64,000 nucleotides of DNA from an uncultured Clostridia bacterium (GCA_947631905.1 CANRND010000008.1:1-64000), one strand, 5' to 3'; shown: positions 1-7,484, counted from the first letter of the stretch. A program made the numbers and translations. Notes: a model not told the origin generated them from the letters alone.

Positions 1-323
1 TCATCTGCTGTTGCATTGCGCATCTCCTTTATCACTCTGATTGCCTCCATGAAGAGGCTTGACCTCTCTCCGCCCAACCCTGCACGTTTGCCCGCCACAG
101 ATAGGTCTTGACAAGGAGAGCCAAACGTTATCACGTCCACCGACTTGATTTCTGCGCCGTTGATCTTCGTAATGTCTCCAAGCTGGCGGCAGTTCGGGAA
201 GCGTTTCGCCGTTACTTCAAGCGGGAATCGCTCGATCTCCGAACTCCACACGGGCGTTATCCCGCATAACTCCGCGGCAAAACAGCACGTCCCCGCGCCG
301 TCGAATAGACTACCGAGGGTCAT
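1..323 (-). CDS. C5-cytosine DNA methyltransferase, N-terminal part (cut by window edge)
   Basis: Translating the minus strand from the ATG at 321-323 gives 107 open codons running off the left edge. The start reads MTLGSLFDGAGTCC (SAM-binding motif I, FxGxG type) and further on GSPCQDLSVAGKRAG, the motif IV Pro-Cys loop that carries the catalytic cysteine of Dcm/HhaI-type enzymes, followed by ERSSLF. It would methylate cytosine at C5 in DNA, probably protecting the element from host restriction. A GAGGTG ribosome site precedes the ATG. It is the last gene visible in the leftward phage operon, 8 bp after ssb. The target-recognition region lies outside the window, so specificity cannot be guessed. 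Confidence 0.88.
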   Translation of the reverse strand, partial: MTLGSLFDGAGTCCFAAELCGITPVWSSEIERFPLEVTAKRFPNCRQLGDITKINGAEIKSVDVITFGSPCQDLSVAGKRAGLGGERSSLFMEAIRVIKEMRNATAD

Positions 324-331
324 TTCACACC

Positions 332-757
332 TCAAAACGGAATATCTCCGTCGTCGTCAAATGTGGACATTTGCACTTTTCTCGTAGGAGCGGGGCGTTG
401 TTGCGGTATGCTCTCGGGCGCTGTGTCGCCGCTGTCTCTCTTTGGCGAGGTCAAGAACTCGCAGTCCTGCGTGATTACGTCCACCGCTGTGCGCTGATTG
501 CCGCGATTGTCCTCGTAGTTGCGTATTTGAATGCTCCCCGTCACGGCGACCTTTGAGCCTTTCCTGCAATAACGGGCAATGCTGTCCGCAACACCGCGCC
601 ACGCCGTGCAGTTAAAGAAATTTGTTTGGCGTTCGCCGTCACCGGTCGTATAAGCGCGGTTGACCGCAATCGCAAAGTGACACACACTCACGCCACTTGC
701 CGTCTCCGTCAGTTCGGGATCGCGCGTTAAGTTACCTATCAAAAAAACTTTATTCAC
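332..757 (-). CDS. ssb: Single-stranded DNA-binding protein
   Basis: A 141-residue OB-fold SSB. It begins MNKVFLIGNLTRDPEL, contains the family pattern NFFNCTAWRG near residue 47, and ends in the acidic tip DDDGDIPF that recruits partner proteins. It would coat single-stranded DNA during phage replication and recombination. The start is a GTG preceded by GAGGAGAAAG. It sits in the leftward early operon between a small Cys-rich protein and the methyltransferase; the phage-type context suggests an element-borne SSB rather than the host copy. Confidence 0.95.
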   Translation of the reverse strand: MNKVFLIGNLTRDPELTETASGVSVCHFAIAVNRAYTTGDGERQTNFFNCTAWRGVADSIARYCRKGSKVAVTGSIQIRNYEDNRGNQRTAVDVITQDCEFLTSPKRDSGDTAPESIPQQRPAPTRKVQMSTFDDDGDIPF

Positions 758-811
758 ACCTTTCTCCTCTTTTTTGCTCCTTGCTCTCGGCGGTGTTCGT
801 CGCGCTTTTCC

Positions 812-910
812 TTAATGAGCGGACAAACCGCTCTTTTCTTCATGCACACAGTGTTTTCTCGAACAGTTCAGGCAAACGCCGCGCTCGTCGAATGCAGTGT
901 AGTTATTCAT
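812..910 (-). CDS. Small Cys-rich phage protein (32 aa)
   Basis: A 32-residue protein starting MNNYTAFDERGVCLNC. The ATG overlaps the stop of the preceding gene (ATGA), and GGAG lies just upstream, so translational coupling is likely. It carries CLNC and a nearby CVH, which could bind a metal ion. A longer reading from base 1003 exists but lies inside the upstream gene in another frame. No family is recognised; short CxxC proteins are frequent in phage early operons. Confidence 0.55.
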   Translation of the reverse strand: MNNYTAFDERGVCLNCSRKHCVHEEKSGLSAH

Positions 911-1296
911 CTGCTCCACTCCTCGCTTTTCTTTTTTGCTTCTTCCTCGGTAAGGACGACGTTCGTCTCGAAAGCGGAAATATAAAATTCCATTTCTCTC
1001 CAATCATTCCTACCAATGAATGAGACATTATTTTCGGAAAATATAATCTTGCAGATTTTCAATGCGATATAGCCACCGTAGAAATAGACATAATAAACAG
1101 TATCGCCGATCCCGACGGGCAGGGAATATTCTCCGATTTTTTCCGTCATGTTTTCAAGCTCTGCAAGGCGGTTTACGATGTCGCCGTGCATCATGTCGGC
1201 GTGAGTTTCGGAGTCGAGATATACGCCATAGTGCCCAGCTTCTGCGACCCAACGCCCCTTGTCGTCTATTCTTGTCAGCCTCTTGTATTCGTCCAT
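907..1296 (-). CDS. Hypothetical phage protein (129 aa)
   Basis: A 129-residue soluble protein beginning MDEYKRLTRIDDKGRW, with a mid-section rich in Tyr and aromatic residues (GDTVYYVYFYGGY) and a charged C-terminal helix. The middle resembles short beta-strand-rich phage proteins of unknown role, but I cannot name a family. It follows the VRR-NUC gene by 7 bp and overlaps the next small gene, so it is part of the same early operon. Confidence 0.6.
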   Translation of the reverse strand: MDEYKRLTRIDDKGRWVAEAGHYGVYLDSETHADMMHGDIVNRLAELENMTEKIGEYSLPVGIGDTVYYVYFYGGYIALKICKIIFSENNVSFIGRNDWREMEFYISAFETNVVLTEEEAKKKSEEWSR

Positions 1297-1303
1297 GACC
1301 CCA

Positions 1304-1666
1304 TCACCTGATCTCCATGTATTTCTTGATCTCCGCGATCGCAGCGTCTACTCCGTAGGCGACGGCGGCGTAATAGCCTTTGTTGTTAAGATACTCGATC
1401 CATTCGAGTTGTTCCTTTGTCGGATGTTCGAGCTTGTCCCGTTTCAGCTCGATAAACAAGCCGTGGAAGCCCTGCTTTACCGTCGGGATAAACAGGTCGG
1501 GGAAGCCCTTGCGTAAGCCCATGCGCTTCATTTTCGCGCCGTAGGCTTTGCTCCGCTTGCACTCGTTTGGGATATGTACGCAGACGATCCGAAGAGCATC
1601 GCAATACGCAACGACTGTTTCCTGTACCTCGTCCTCTGTCGGACGATAGAATTCCGTCTGTTTCAT
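1304..1666 (-). CDS. VRR-NUC domain nuclease
   Basis: A 120-residue single-domain VRR-NUC protein of the PD-(D/E)xK superfamily. The signature is visible: E near residue 15, KGFPDLFIP at 53-61, then GLFIELKR with the catalytic E-x-K, then a Gln/Trp helix and GYYAAVAYGVDAA. Such proteins are predicted structure-specific DNA nucleases, usually coded among phage replication genes. The RBS GAGGTGAG overlaps the upstream gene end. It lies directly downstream of the replication initiator. Confidence 0.88.
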   Translation of the reverse strand: MKQTEFYRPTEDEVQETVVAYCDALRIVCVHIPNECKRSKAYGAKMKRMGLRKGFPDLFIPTVKQGFHGLFIELKRDKLEHPTKEQLEWIEYLNNKGYYAAVAYGVDAAIAEIKKYMEIR

Positions 1667-1669
1667 CTC

Positions 1670-2512
1670 TCACCTCTTCATAACCTTTATGTCAAACCAA
1701 CCGCCCTGTATTGCCCGATAGACTTCATTGGCTTGTTCTTTATCGGCGTTGTCTCCGTATTCGGCATAGCAATACCAACTTTGAAGACGGTCAATTATAT
1801 CTTCCAATTTTGCGTTCGTGAGCGCACGCCCGTTGAGGGAGCAGTGCTGAATAAACTTTCCGAGCGCCGACCTTGTCATCGGTCCGACCTCCCACCGCGT
1901 CATGAGAACGTCGTAGCTCTCGCGCGCGCCCGCGCTTGATGGGTTATTATATATTTCTTCTTTCTTACTTTCTTTGTTATAACTTACTCTATCTTTACCT
2001 AACCTAACTTGGGTTGCCATTTGGTTGCCATTTGGTTGCCATTTGGTTGCCTCTGCTTCTGTGGTTGTCAGTTGGTTGTCAGTTGGTTGCCAGTTGGTTG
2101 ACGGAAGGTTGCCATCTTGTACACCGTTTTCTTCTTCTACATACATAGGGACAGGAACCCCTTGCGTCTCATCGAATGTGTACCCTCCATCGGGTTTAAG
2201 AAAAAGCGTCGCCTTTTCCTCGATGTAAACGGTTTCCTTATATCTGTCTTTTCTCAAAAGATTGTGCATGCGCCAATGCTTGATGACGATTACGCCGGAC
2301 GGGAAGCATAAAATAAAACGTTTGTCTATAAGCGTCTTAAAGTCCTTGTCCTTGCCGCCTACAAGCCTTTGAATGCTTTTTGGGTTCTTGACGAACCCGT
2401 CATCGTCTGCATTCATGCACAAATGAAAGTACAGAGCTTGACTGCTCAACGACATCTCGATAAAAGCGTCGCTCTCCGTGATTTGTGGTGAAAACATTCT
2501 TCTCTGTGCCAT
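1670..2512 (-). CDS. Phage replication initiator / replisome organizer (DnaD-like N-terminus)
   Basis: A 280-residue protein beginning MAQRRMFSPQITESDAF. The first ~110 residues resemble the winged-helix N-terminus of phage replisome organizers, with SSQALYFHLCMNADDDGFVKNP and KRFILCFPSGVIVIKHW. The middle (about 135-175) is a Gln/Asn/Thr-rich linker whose DNA carries 11-bp tandem repeats. The C-terminus is helical. The likely role is recognition of the element origin and recruitment of host replication proteins. RBS GGGAG is present. It lies between a possible annealing protein and the VRR-NUC gene. The family call rests on pattern recognition and position. Confidence 0.75.
   Translation of the reverse strand: MAQRRMFSPQITESDAFIEMSLSSQALYFHLCMNADDDGFVKNPKSIQRLVGGKDKDFKTLIDKRFILCFPSGVIVIKHWRMHNLLRKDRYKETVYIEEKATLFLKPDGGYTFDETQGVPVPMYVEEENGVQDGNLPSTNWQPTDNQLTTTEAEATKWQPNGNQMATQVRLGKDRVSYNKESKKEEIYNNPSSAGARESYDVLMTRWEVGPMTRSALGKFIQHCSLNGRALTNAKLEDIIDRLQSWYCYAEYGDNADKEQANEVYRAIQGGWFDIKVMKR
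1938..2101. other. Candidate phage replication origin: iterons plus AT-rich stretch
   Basis: Inside the initiator gene six copies of the 11-bp unit YCAKTTGGTTG (plus strand) stand in two triplets at 2017-2049 and 2068-2100, with degenerate half-units at 2011 and 2062. An AT-rich, pyrimidine-biased stretch of about 70 bp (1938-2008) lies directly beside them. Eleven bases is about one helical turn and is not a codon multiple, so the repeat is unlikely to exist only for the protein. Iterons beside an AT-rich tract within the initiator gene is the lambda-O type layout. Confidence 0.65.
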
Positions 2513-2613
2513 TTTTTGCTCCCGCTTTGTCTGCTCCCCCTTTTCCCATTAGAGATCGGGGGAGCGATTTTTCTTGCTTTTACAGGACGAAAACCTTCTC
2601 TCCGTACTTTGTC

Positions 2614-3708
2614 TTATGCCTTCGAATTGCCGAAAAAGCTGTCCTCGTCGAACTCCTCCGCTTCTTCGTCGCCTGCTTCGTCCTCCGCCTCTTTGGTCTC
2701 GGGGGCGCCGCCTTTCTTGCCTGTTTTCTGCCCGCCCTTTTTGGGAGCGCCGCCACCTTGAATGTTCGAGATCGTGGTCTTGATCTTGTCGTAATCCACA
2801 GCGGAAATATTCTTGATCTCGCCCAGCTCATAGCCGAGCGCTTCCAAGGCGTCGATCCTCGCCTGATTTGCCCCGATAATGCCCGAGAGTTCGTCGATTT
2901 GTGCTTTGCTGATGGTCTTGACAGTACCCTCAACGAGCGCCTGCTTCGTGGTTTCACCGTCCTTTAAGGCATTGTAATATTGAATGGCAAGGCGCAGGTG
3001 TCCCGCGTTCCAACGGTCGCACTTTTCGCCTATAATACGCTCCAAAAGGAGCGCATCGATCTCGTATTCCTCGAACGCCTTTTTGCACTTCTTGATACGG
3101 TCTGCAAGCCCATTGCCATCGCCGTTCAATGTCTCACGGCACTTTTCGAGCGCCAAGTCCACGAGGTCGCGGGGAATGACGCGCTCAATGCACGCCCTCA
3201 TGTTGCGGGAGCCGTAATTGAAAACGACCTCCCGAATGTCCCTGTCCTCCGTAACACGCTTCCTGCCGCCCTTTGTGTCGCGGTAGTGAGGCACGGTAAA
3301 TCTGCGAGAGACACGGATATTGTTCTCGAAGTCCCACGCAAACGCCTCGCCCTCGGAATAGTCCGTGTAGCGCTGAATCTCGCTGACGCCGAACTCCACA
3401 TTGCCGTAGCATTGCGCGATCACTTCCATGAGGCGGACGCTCGCGCCCGTGATGGGTTCCCCTGCGCGGGGGAAGCTGTACTCCGCAGCCGCCGCAAGGC
3501 GTTCGCGGGAACACGCTTTCTCGACTTTCATCTCCACTTCCGTGTAGTCACGGGGAAAGCGCTTTGCGGTGATCATGGCGATCTCCATCTGCTTCGCTTC
3601 TTTCTCGGCGGCAAGGAAGCCGACCGCCCCGACGGGTGCCTGCGGCGCCACGGGCTCATCGAACTCCGAGACCGACGCCTGATTTCTTCTCTGCAAACTG
3701 TTGGTCAT
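2614..3708 (-). CDS. Phage protein, possible single-strand annealing recombinase
   Basis: A 364-residue protein. The central part (about 60-200) has conserved-looking blocks such as EYSFPRAGEPITGASVRL, EVIAQCYGNVEFG and RNMRACIERVIPRDL. The C-terminal 60 residues are a low-complexity Gly/Lys-rich then acidic tail ending EEFDEDSFFGNSKA, similar in character to SSB-type tails. It sits two genes from a YqaJ/lambda-type exonuclease and near ssb; exonuclease, annealing protein and SSB are normally clustered in phages. No RecT, Erf or Sak motif was recognised, so the function is inferred from context only. RBS GGAGG precedes the ATG. Confidence 0.55.
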   Translation of the reverse strand: MTNSLQRRNQASVSEFDEPVAPQAPVGAVGFLAAEKEAKQMEIAMITAKRFPRDYTEVEMKVEKACSRERLAAAAEYSFPRAGEPITGASVRLMEVIAQCYGNVEFGVSEIQRYTDYSEGEAFAWDFENNIRVSRRFTVPHYRDTKGGRKRVTEDRDIREVVFNYGSRNMRACIERVIPRDLVDLALEKCRETLNGDGNGLADRIKKCKKAFEEYEIDALLLERIIGEKCDRWNAGHLRLAIQYYNALKDGETTKQALVEGTVKTISKAQIDELSGIIGANQARIDALEALGYELGEIKNISAVDYDKIKTTISNIQGGGAPKKGGQKTGKKGGAPETKEAEDEAGDEEAEEFDEDSFFGNSKA

Positions 3709-3723
3709 ATTCTTATCCTCCGA

Positions 3724-4551
3724 TTATAATTTTTTGTATTCGAGACTGTTTGCCCTCAAATACTCCGCGAGGGCTTTAAGCTGTGCGTTCGTGCCTGTTA
3801 CCGCAAAAGATACCGTGTAGAGCTTCTGTGCCGCCTCTTGGGGCTTTGCGGACTCCTCGTCCGCCACTTCCTGCGCCGCCGCTTCTGCCGCCCTTGCCAC
3901 CTCCTGTGCGGCTTGTATGCGGGCTTTATCGGCTTTCCTGCGTTCGTGCGCCTGAATGGTCGCCGCGAGGTCGAGCGCCTGGAAATACTCGGCTTTCATG
4001 TCCGCGTCCTTGTCTCCCAATGCGTCGATGGTGGCAAGCTCCGAGATGATCTTCTGCACGGCGGCGTCAATTTCTTTCCTGACCGCCGTCGGCGTCTTGG
4101 AGGCATTAAGCCATTCCTTTTTGGCAATCTTCTCGTAGGGGACGAACTGCGCAAGCGTCTCGGGCAACACGGACGCGAAATACTCCTTGTTTTCTGCGAG
4201 GCGGGCATTCTGCCGCTCCTGCTCGTATGCCCTGACCTGCTCGTCGATGGTCGCGGAGACCTCCTCGACGGCGTGGATCACTTCGTCCACTTCCGTCTTG
4301 AACTTTTGGAGCGGCGCGTCGTAGATTTTCCCGATCCTGATCCGCTCCGCGTTGAGCGCTTTTGCGAAGTTGTTAAGCTGCGCCTTGTCGCTCTTTGCCT
4401 CGGTGATTGACGTCTCGTCGTAGATTTTCCCGACGTACTCGGTGAGACGTTCCTTGACGCTCGCCATGAGGTCTGAATTGTTCCATGCGATGAGCTGGGG
4501 AACCAACTGCTCGATGGGTGTACTCAAAATAAGAGCCATTTCTTGTGCCAT
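3724..4551 (-). CDS. DUF1351 family phage protein
   Basis: A 275-residue, strongly helical and charged protein resembling the DUF1351 family found beside phage recombination genes in Firmicutes. It begins MAQEMALILSTPIEQLVP and has long coiled-coil stretches (EVDEVIHAVEEVSATIDEQV, and an Ala/Glu-rich helix near 195-240). The end (TVSFAVTGTNAQLKALAEYL) looks like a small alpha/beta module. RBS GGAGG precedes the ATG. It lies between the exonuclease and the putative annealing protein, so a recombination accessory role is plausible; the family has no proven activity. Confidence 0.75.
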   Translation of the reverse strand: MAQEMALILSTPIEQLVPQLIAWNNSDLMASVKERLTEYVGKIYDETSITEAKSDKAQLNNFAKALNAERIRIGKIYDAPLQKFKTEVDEVIHAVEEVSATIDEQVRAYEQERQNARLAENKEYFASVLPETLAQFVPYEKIAKKEWLNASKTPTAVRKEIDAAVQKIISELATIDALGDKDADMKAEYFQALDLAATIQAHERRKADKARIQAAQEVARAAEAAAQEVADEESAKPQEAAQKLYTVSFAVTGTNAQLKALAEYLRANSLEYKKL

Positions 4552-4576
4552 AAATTTATCCTCCGATTATGATTTT

Positions 4577-5242
4577 TCAAAATTGCGGGAGAATGAGCGG
4601 CGGACGCTCCCTCATCGTTACATAGCCCCAAAATTCGTGTTCGGCTTCGTCGAGATACTTCATGTCAGACGCTATGTCCTTGTCTGTCGCCCTGATCGTC
4701 ATGCGGCGGACGCTTGTCCGAATCTCATTTGTCTCCATGTCGAGCCACCGAAACTCAGGGTTTATCACGCTAAATTTTCGTTCCGTTACGAGAAGCTGAT
4801 GGAGTATCTGCGCGTAGTAGTCCTGCGGCATTTGATCTTTCCACTCCTCCCACACGAGGCTATTATCCGCCAGCACGGTTTTACCCTCCCAAACTCCTGC
4901 CTCTCGCGTCGTTAGGTCTATAAGCTCGCCGTCGAGACTTGCAAACTGAAAGCCGTCCCGAAGATACACAGTCCGCTTATCGACCTTGACTTTATACCTA
5001 TCCGCATATTGCAAGCGGAACAGCCCGATGAGATATTTCTCCGCCTCCGATCCGTATTGCACTCGCGGGTTGTCCGAGAGGTCTTTCGGCTGCCGAAGCC
5101 CGACCTTTTCCTCCCAGAGTTCGACGTTCGTCTTGAACTTTGACTGCCCTATTGCGGCTGCCGCCTCACTCGCTCCAATTCCCTTTCGCCTGAAAGCAAG
5201 CCACTCAGGAGAGCCGTGTTCCAGCTTGATCTTTTCCGTCAT
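4577..5242 (-). CDS. YqaJ-family phage exonuclease
   Basis: A 221-residue lambda-exonuclease-like (YqaJ viral recombinase) protein. It opens with HGSPEWLAFRRKGIGASEAA, the family signature, then GSEAEKYLIGLF, LDGELIDL and WEGKT, which supply the Asp and the E-x-K of the PD-(D/E)xK centre, and a Gln helix (YYAQILHQLL). It should digest one strand of double-stranded DNA ends 5' to 3' to feed an annealing protein. RBS GGAGG. It sits with the DUF1351 protein and the possible annealing protein. Confidence 0.9.
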   Translation of the reverse strand: MTEKIKLEHGSPEWLAFRRKGIGASEAAAAIGQSKFKTNVELWEEKVGLRQPKDLSDNPRVQYGSEAEKYLIGLFRLQYADRYKVKVDKRTVYLRDGFQFASLDGELIDLTTREAGVWEGKTVLADNSLVWEEWKDQMPQDYYAQILHQLLVTERKFSVINPEFRWLDMETNEIRTSVRRMTIRATDKDIASDMKYLDEAEHEFWGYVTMRERPPLILPQF

Positions 5243-5253
5243 ACCTGCCTCCG

Positions 5254-5418
5254 CTACTTCCCGTCCTTGCCTTTCTTGCTCTTGAAAGCCCAGCTTCTTC
5301 CTCCGAGCAGGAAAACCTTGTACTCCGCCTTAATCAATGCGACGGTGAGTAGCACGATAAGAACTGCGCAGACCGCGCACGAAACGGTACTGATAATGAG
5401 TGCTGTTACAACATTCAT
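5254..5418 (-). CDS. Small single-pass membrane protein (54 aa)
   Basis: A 54-residue protein starting at the ATG at 5416-5418, preceded by AGGAGG. Residues 4-31 form one hydrophobic helix (TALIISTVSCAVCAVLIVLL) and the tail is basic (FKSKKGKDGK). An upstream in-frame start at 5691 exists but lies inside the neighbouring gene. Function unknown; small membrane proteins in phage early operons may affect host physiology or superinfection, but nothing here shows it. Confidence 0.6.
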   Translation of the reverse strand: MNVVTALIISTVSCAVCAVLIVLLTVALIKAEYKVFLLGGRSWAFKSKKGKDGK

Positions 5419-5441
5419 TTCCGTTTTTTCCTCCTTTTTAG

Positions 5442-5888
5442 TCAGTGTCTTTCTGTGTCCCCCGCGATGATCTCTGAATTTTTGTCCTCTCGCATGAGGA
5501 GATGGTATACATGCGCAAATTCCTCCGCGGAAATTTGCGATACGCGCACGCCCTTCCCAAACCAATTTGAAAGAAAATTCATAACGAAAGGGAGAGATTT
5601 CGCGTTGCAACACCAGCGAAACCGCTTGACCGTCTCCACCTTCTCTCTCGAAAGAGCAAAATAAAACGAACGCCAAAACTCCTCCCACCATTCTGTTTGA
5701 ATGCCGAGATAGACTGCAAGCGTTCGATATGTAATAGTCCTATCAAGAAGTTCGTTGATCGACCAAATTTGCGCCAAAGAGCCGAACTCCCGCGCCTTTT
5801 CAAGCAGTGACTTCCTTCCGCTATCCATAATTCTACTTCTCCCGTAGTTTAGAATTAGAGCCTGCTGGTTACTCAACCAGCTCATCAT
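5442..5888 (-). CDS. Hypothetical phage protein (148 aa)
   Basis: A 148-residue soluble, aromatic-rich protein (TEWWEEFWRSFYFAL) of unknown family. The first start overlaps the stop of the XRE gene (ATGATGA), implying coupled translation. An alternative ATG at 5828 has a better ribosome site (GGGAGAAG) and follows an inverted repeat GCTGGTT/AACCAGC at 5862-5879, so the protein may begin MDSGRKSLLEK. It is the second gene of the leftward early operon. Confidence 0.55.
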   Translation of the reverse strand: MMSWLSNQQALILNYGRSRIMDSGRKSLLEKAREFGSLAQIWSINELLDRTITYRTLAVYLGIQTEWWEEFWRSFYFALSREKVETVKRFRWCCNAKSLPFVMNFLSNWFGKGVRVSQISAEEFAHVYHLLMREDKNSEIIAGDTERH

Positions 5889-6103
5889 TGGGCGCCTCGC
5901 CCGGTTAAACTCCCCTTTTCAAAGAACAATGCATTTATATCGGCATCTGGATAAACTTCCTTTATGCGTTCCATAAAGGCGCGTGAAGGCTTTGCGGTGC
6001 CGATCTCCACTTTTGCTGTGAGAGAAAGCGTATATCCGATTACTCGCGCAAATTCCTCTTGGGTCAACCCCTTGCTCTTGCGAAATTCCTGCAATTTGCT
6101 CAT
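5885..6103 (-). CDS. XRE-family transcriptional regulator, Cro-like
   Basis: A 72-residue protein: MSKLQEFRKSKGLTQEEFAR begins a helix-turn-helix of the Xre/Cro type (about residues 4-58). The start at 6103 is chosen because AAGGAG lies 6 bases upstream; a longer reading to 6160 lacks such a site. It is the first gene of the leftward early operon and faces a second HTH gene at 7101 across a shared operator region, the arrangement of a phage Cro/CI switch. Confidence 0.85.
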   Translation of the reverse strand: MSKLQEFRKSKGLTQEEFARVIGYTLSLTAKVEIGTAKPSRAFMERIKEVYPDADINALFFEKGSLTGRGAQ

Positions 6104-6199
6104 TTTGTTCTCCTTGTCAGGTTTCATTTTTTTATCCTTAATCAGCTTGTAAGTTTCCATTTTGGTTTTTCAAACTCCTACAATGGCGTTTCTAAACTT

Positions 6200-6228
6200 A
6201 TTATAGCTCCAAATTAGGAGCTTGTCAA
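6200..6228 (-). promoter_or_regulatory. Leftward early promoter with operator in its spacer
   Basis: On the minus strand TTGACA (6223-6228) and TATAAT (6200-6205) are 17 bp apart, a consensus sigma-A promoter for the XRE-led operon. The spacer is filled by the perfect-armed palindrome AGCTCCAAATTAGGAGCT (6205-6222), a good operator candidate for one of the two XRE proteins. Confidence 0.85.
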
Positions 6229-6247
6229 GCATTTGCAAGCAAAATTA

Positions 6248-6299
6248 TTGCATTTTTTGGAGTTTTTTTTTATAATGGGGAAAAACAAATAAAAACTCC
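6248..6299 (+). promoter_or_regulatory. Rightward lysogeny promoter with flanking GGAG half-sites
   Basis: TTGCAT (6248-6253) and TATAAT (6271-6276) with a 17-bp spacer face the membrane protein and repressor genes. GGAGTTTTT at 6259-6267 and its inverted partner AAAAACTCC at 6291-6299 bracket the -10 box and share the GGAG/CTCC core of the operator at 6205-6222. The shared core suggests that one regulator controls both directions. Confidence 0.75.
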
Positions 6300-6322
6300 A
6301 AATATGCCGGTAGGAAAAACTT

Positions 6323-7060
6323 ATGAAAATCAAACTTACATTCCGCTGGACGAATTACCCCGATTCTAAACTTGCGACATTTCTCTCGAAGGTAAAAGGC
6401 AGTTTTGCGGGTTTCCTTGGATGGTGCGGTTTATGGTTATTGCCTTTCATGATTTCGGCAGGCATAGCAAGTAATTATGGTAAAGCCTTGGTTGCAATTA
6501 TTGTTGTGGCCGCATGTACGTTAATTTCATATGGGCTTTTATTTTTAATCGATGAAAGCAAAATTGCAGCTAAGAAGTCCTCAAAATTAAACGCAAAACG
6601 AGCAAAAGCCGAACCCAGCGCTAAGGATAAATATCTTGCTTCCGCTACCGTAAGCGCATTAAGGGACGCAATGTGTAACTACTTTTTATCCGTCTCGGAA
6701 GAATTTGCGCAGGATTTCGGAAAAAATTTTGAATTTGAAGATAAAAAGAGCCTGATTTTTGGTTGCATAACGGACACTATTGATACGGCGATTGAGAACA
6801 ACGGCCCACATTTTTTTGACGAGAATAACCCAACGATGTTAGAAAAAAGAAATGAGGTTGCATCCAAGATCTTTGCGATAACTTATTATTTCTTAAATGG
6901 GTTTGATTCGGTGATCGAGCTGCAAACGGTTCCGTTTGAAAAGCGCATTTCAGCTCTTTCCGACCTACTCAAGGAAATTCTCAATGATACATCTGGGCAA
7001 TTCCCCCATGAGGACATGCTTAACGCCCATTTAATTGATGAAATAATAAAAAGAAAATGA
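6323..7060 (+). CDS. Unknown membrane protein in the lysogeny operon (245 aa)
   Basis: A 245-residue protein. After about 30 residues come two hydrophobic helices (roughly 28-50 and 55-76: GFLGWCGLWLLPFMISAGIA, ALVAIIVVAACTLISYGLLF). A cytoplasmic, helical, charged region of about 165 residues follows. No family is recognised. It is the first gene after the rightward promoter and is followed by the CI-like repressor, so it should be expressed in the integrated state. That position often holds superinfection-exclusion or anti-phage genes, but function here is inference. Its codon use is AT-richer than the chromosome genes. Confidence 0.7.
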   Translation: MKIKLTFRWTNYPDSKLATFLSKVKGSFAGFLGWCGLWLLPFMISAGIASNYGKALVAIIVVAACTLISYGLLFLIDESKIAAKKSSKLNAKRAKAEPSAKDKYLASATVSALRDAMCNYFLSVSEEFAQDFGKNFEFEDKKSLIFGCITDTIDTAIENNGPHFFDENNPTMLEKRNEVASKIFAITYYFLNGFDSVIELQTVPFEKRISALSDLLKEILNDTSGQFPHEDMLNAHLIDEIIKRK

Positions 7061-7100
7061 TAAGGAAGAATAAACAATGCCCGATAAAGGAGTAAAGGAA

Positions 7101-7484
7101 ATGGATATTAAAACCCTAAATGAAGAAAGGAAAAGATTAGGACTGTCCGTAGAAGAACTCGCAGAAAGAGCTGGGCTTCCGAAAAGCACTCTTGAAAAGA
7201 TTCTTTTTGGCGTTGTCAAGAACCCCCGCATTGACACTGTGCAGGCAATCGAGCGCGTCCTCGGGCTCGATGAAAAAAAGTCGGTCATTGAAAGACCGAC
7301 TTCGGAGATCGAGGAGAATTTTATCCGCGAATATGGAGAGCAGATGAAAGAAAAAGTGTTCCAAGATATTGCCAAACTCTATAAGGCGATAAACGATGCG
7401 AACTTAAAGATGCAGATTTTGGCTGTCCTCGTCGCCTATCTCAACAGAAACGGTATAAATACCGAAAACATCGTGGGCTATTGA
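7101..7484 (+). CDS. XRE-family repressor, CI-like
   Basis: A 127-residue protein: MDIKTLNEERKRLGLSVEEL leads into a helix-turn-helix (LAERAGLPKSTLEKILFG) with a helical C-terminal tail that may dimerise. The start at 7101 has AAGGAG upstream; an in-frame ATG at 7077 with AAGGAAG is also possible. It follows the membrane protein by 40 bp on the lysogenic strand and precedes the integrase, as expected of the prophage maintenance repressor. It has no peptidase domain, so induction by LexA-type self-cleavage is unlikely. Confidence 0.85.
   Translation: MDIKTLNEERKRLGLSVEELAERAGLPKSTLEKILFGVVKNPRIDTVQAIERVLGLDEKKSVIERPTSEIEENFIREYGEQMKEKVFQDIAKLYKAINDANLKMQILAVLVAYLNRNGINTENIVGY

Noticed and set aside
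812-1003. Longer version of the small Cys protein (63 codons)
   Set aside because: The extra part lies inside the upstream gene in another frame; the ATG at 910 has a ribosome site and an ATGA overlap.
2011-2101. CRISPR-like array of short direct repeats
   Set aside because: Units are 11 bp and almost without spacers, inside a replication gene; iterons fit better. No CRISPR array or cas gene was found.
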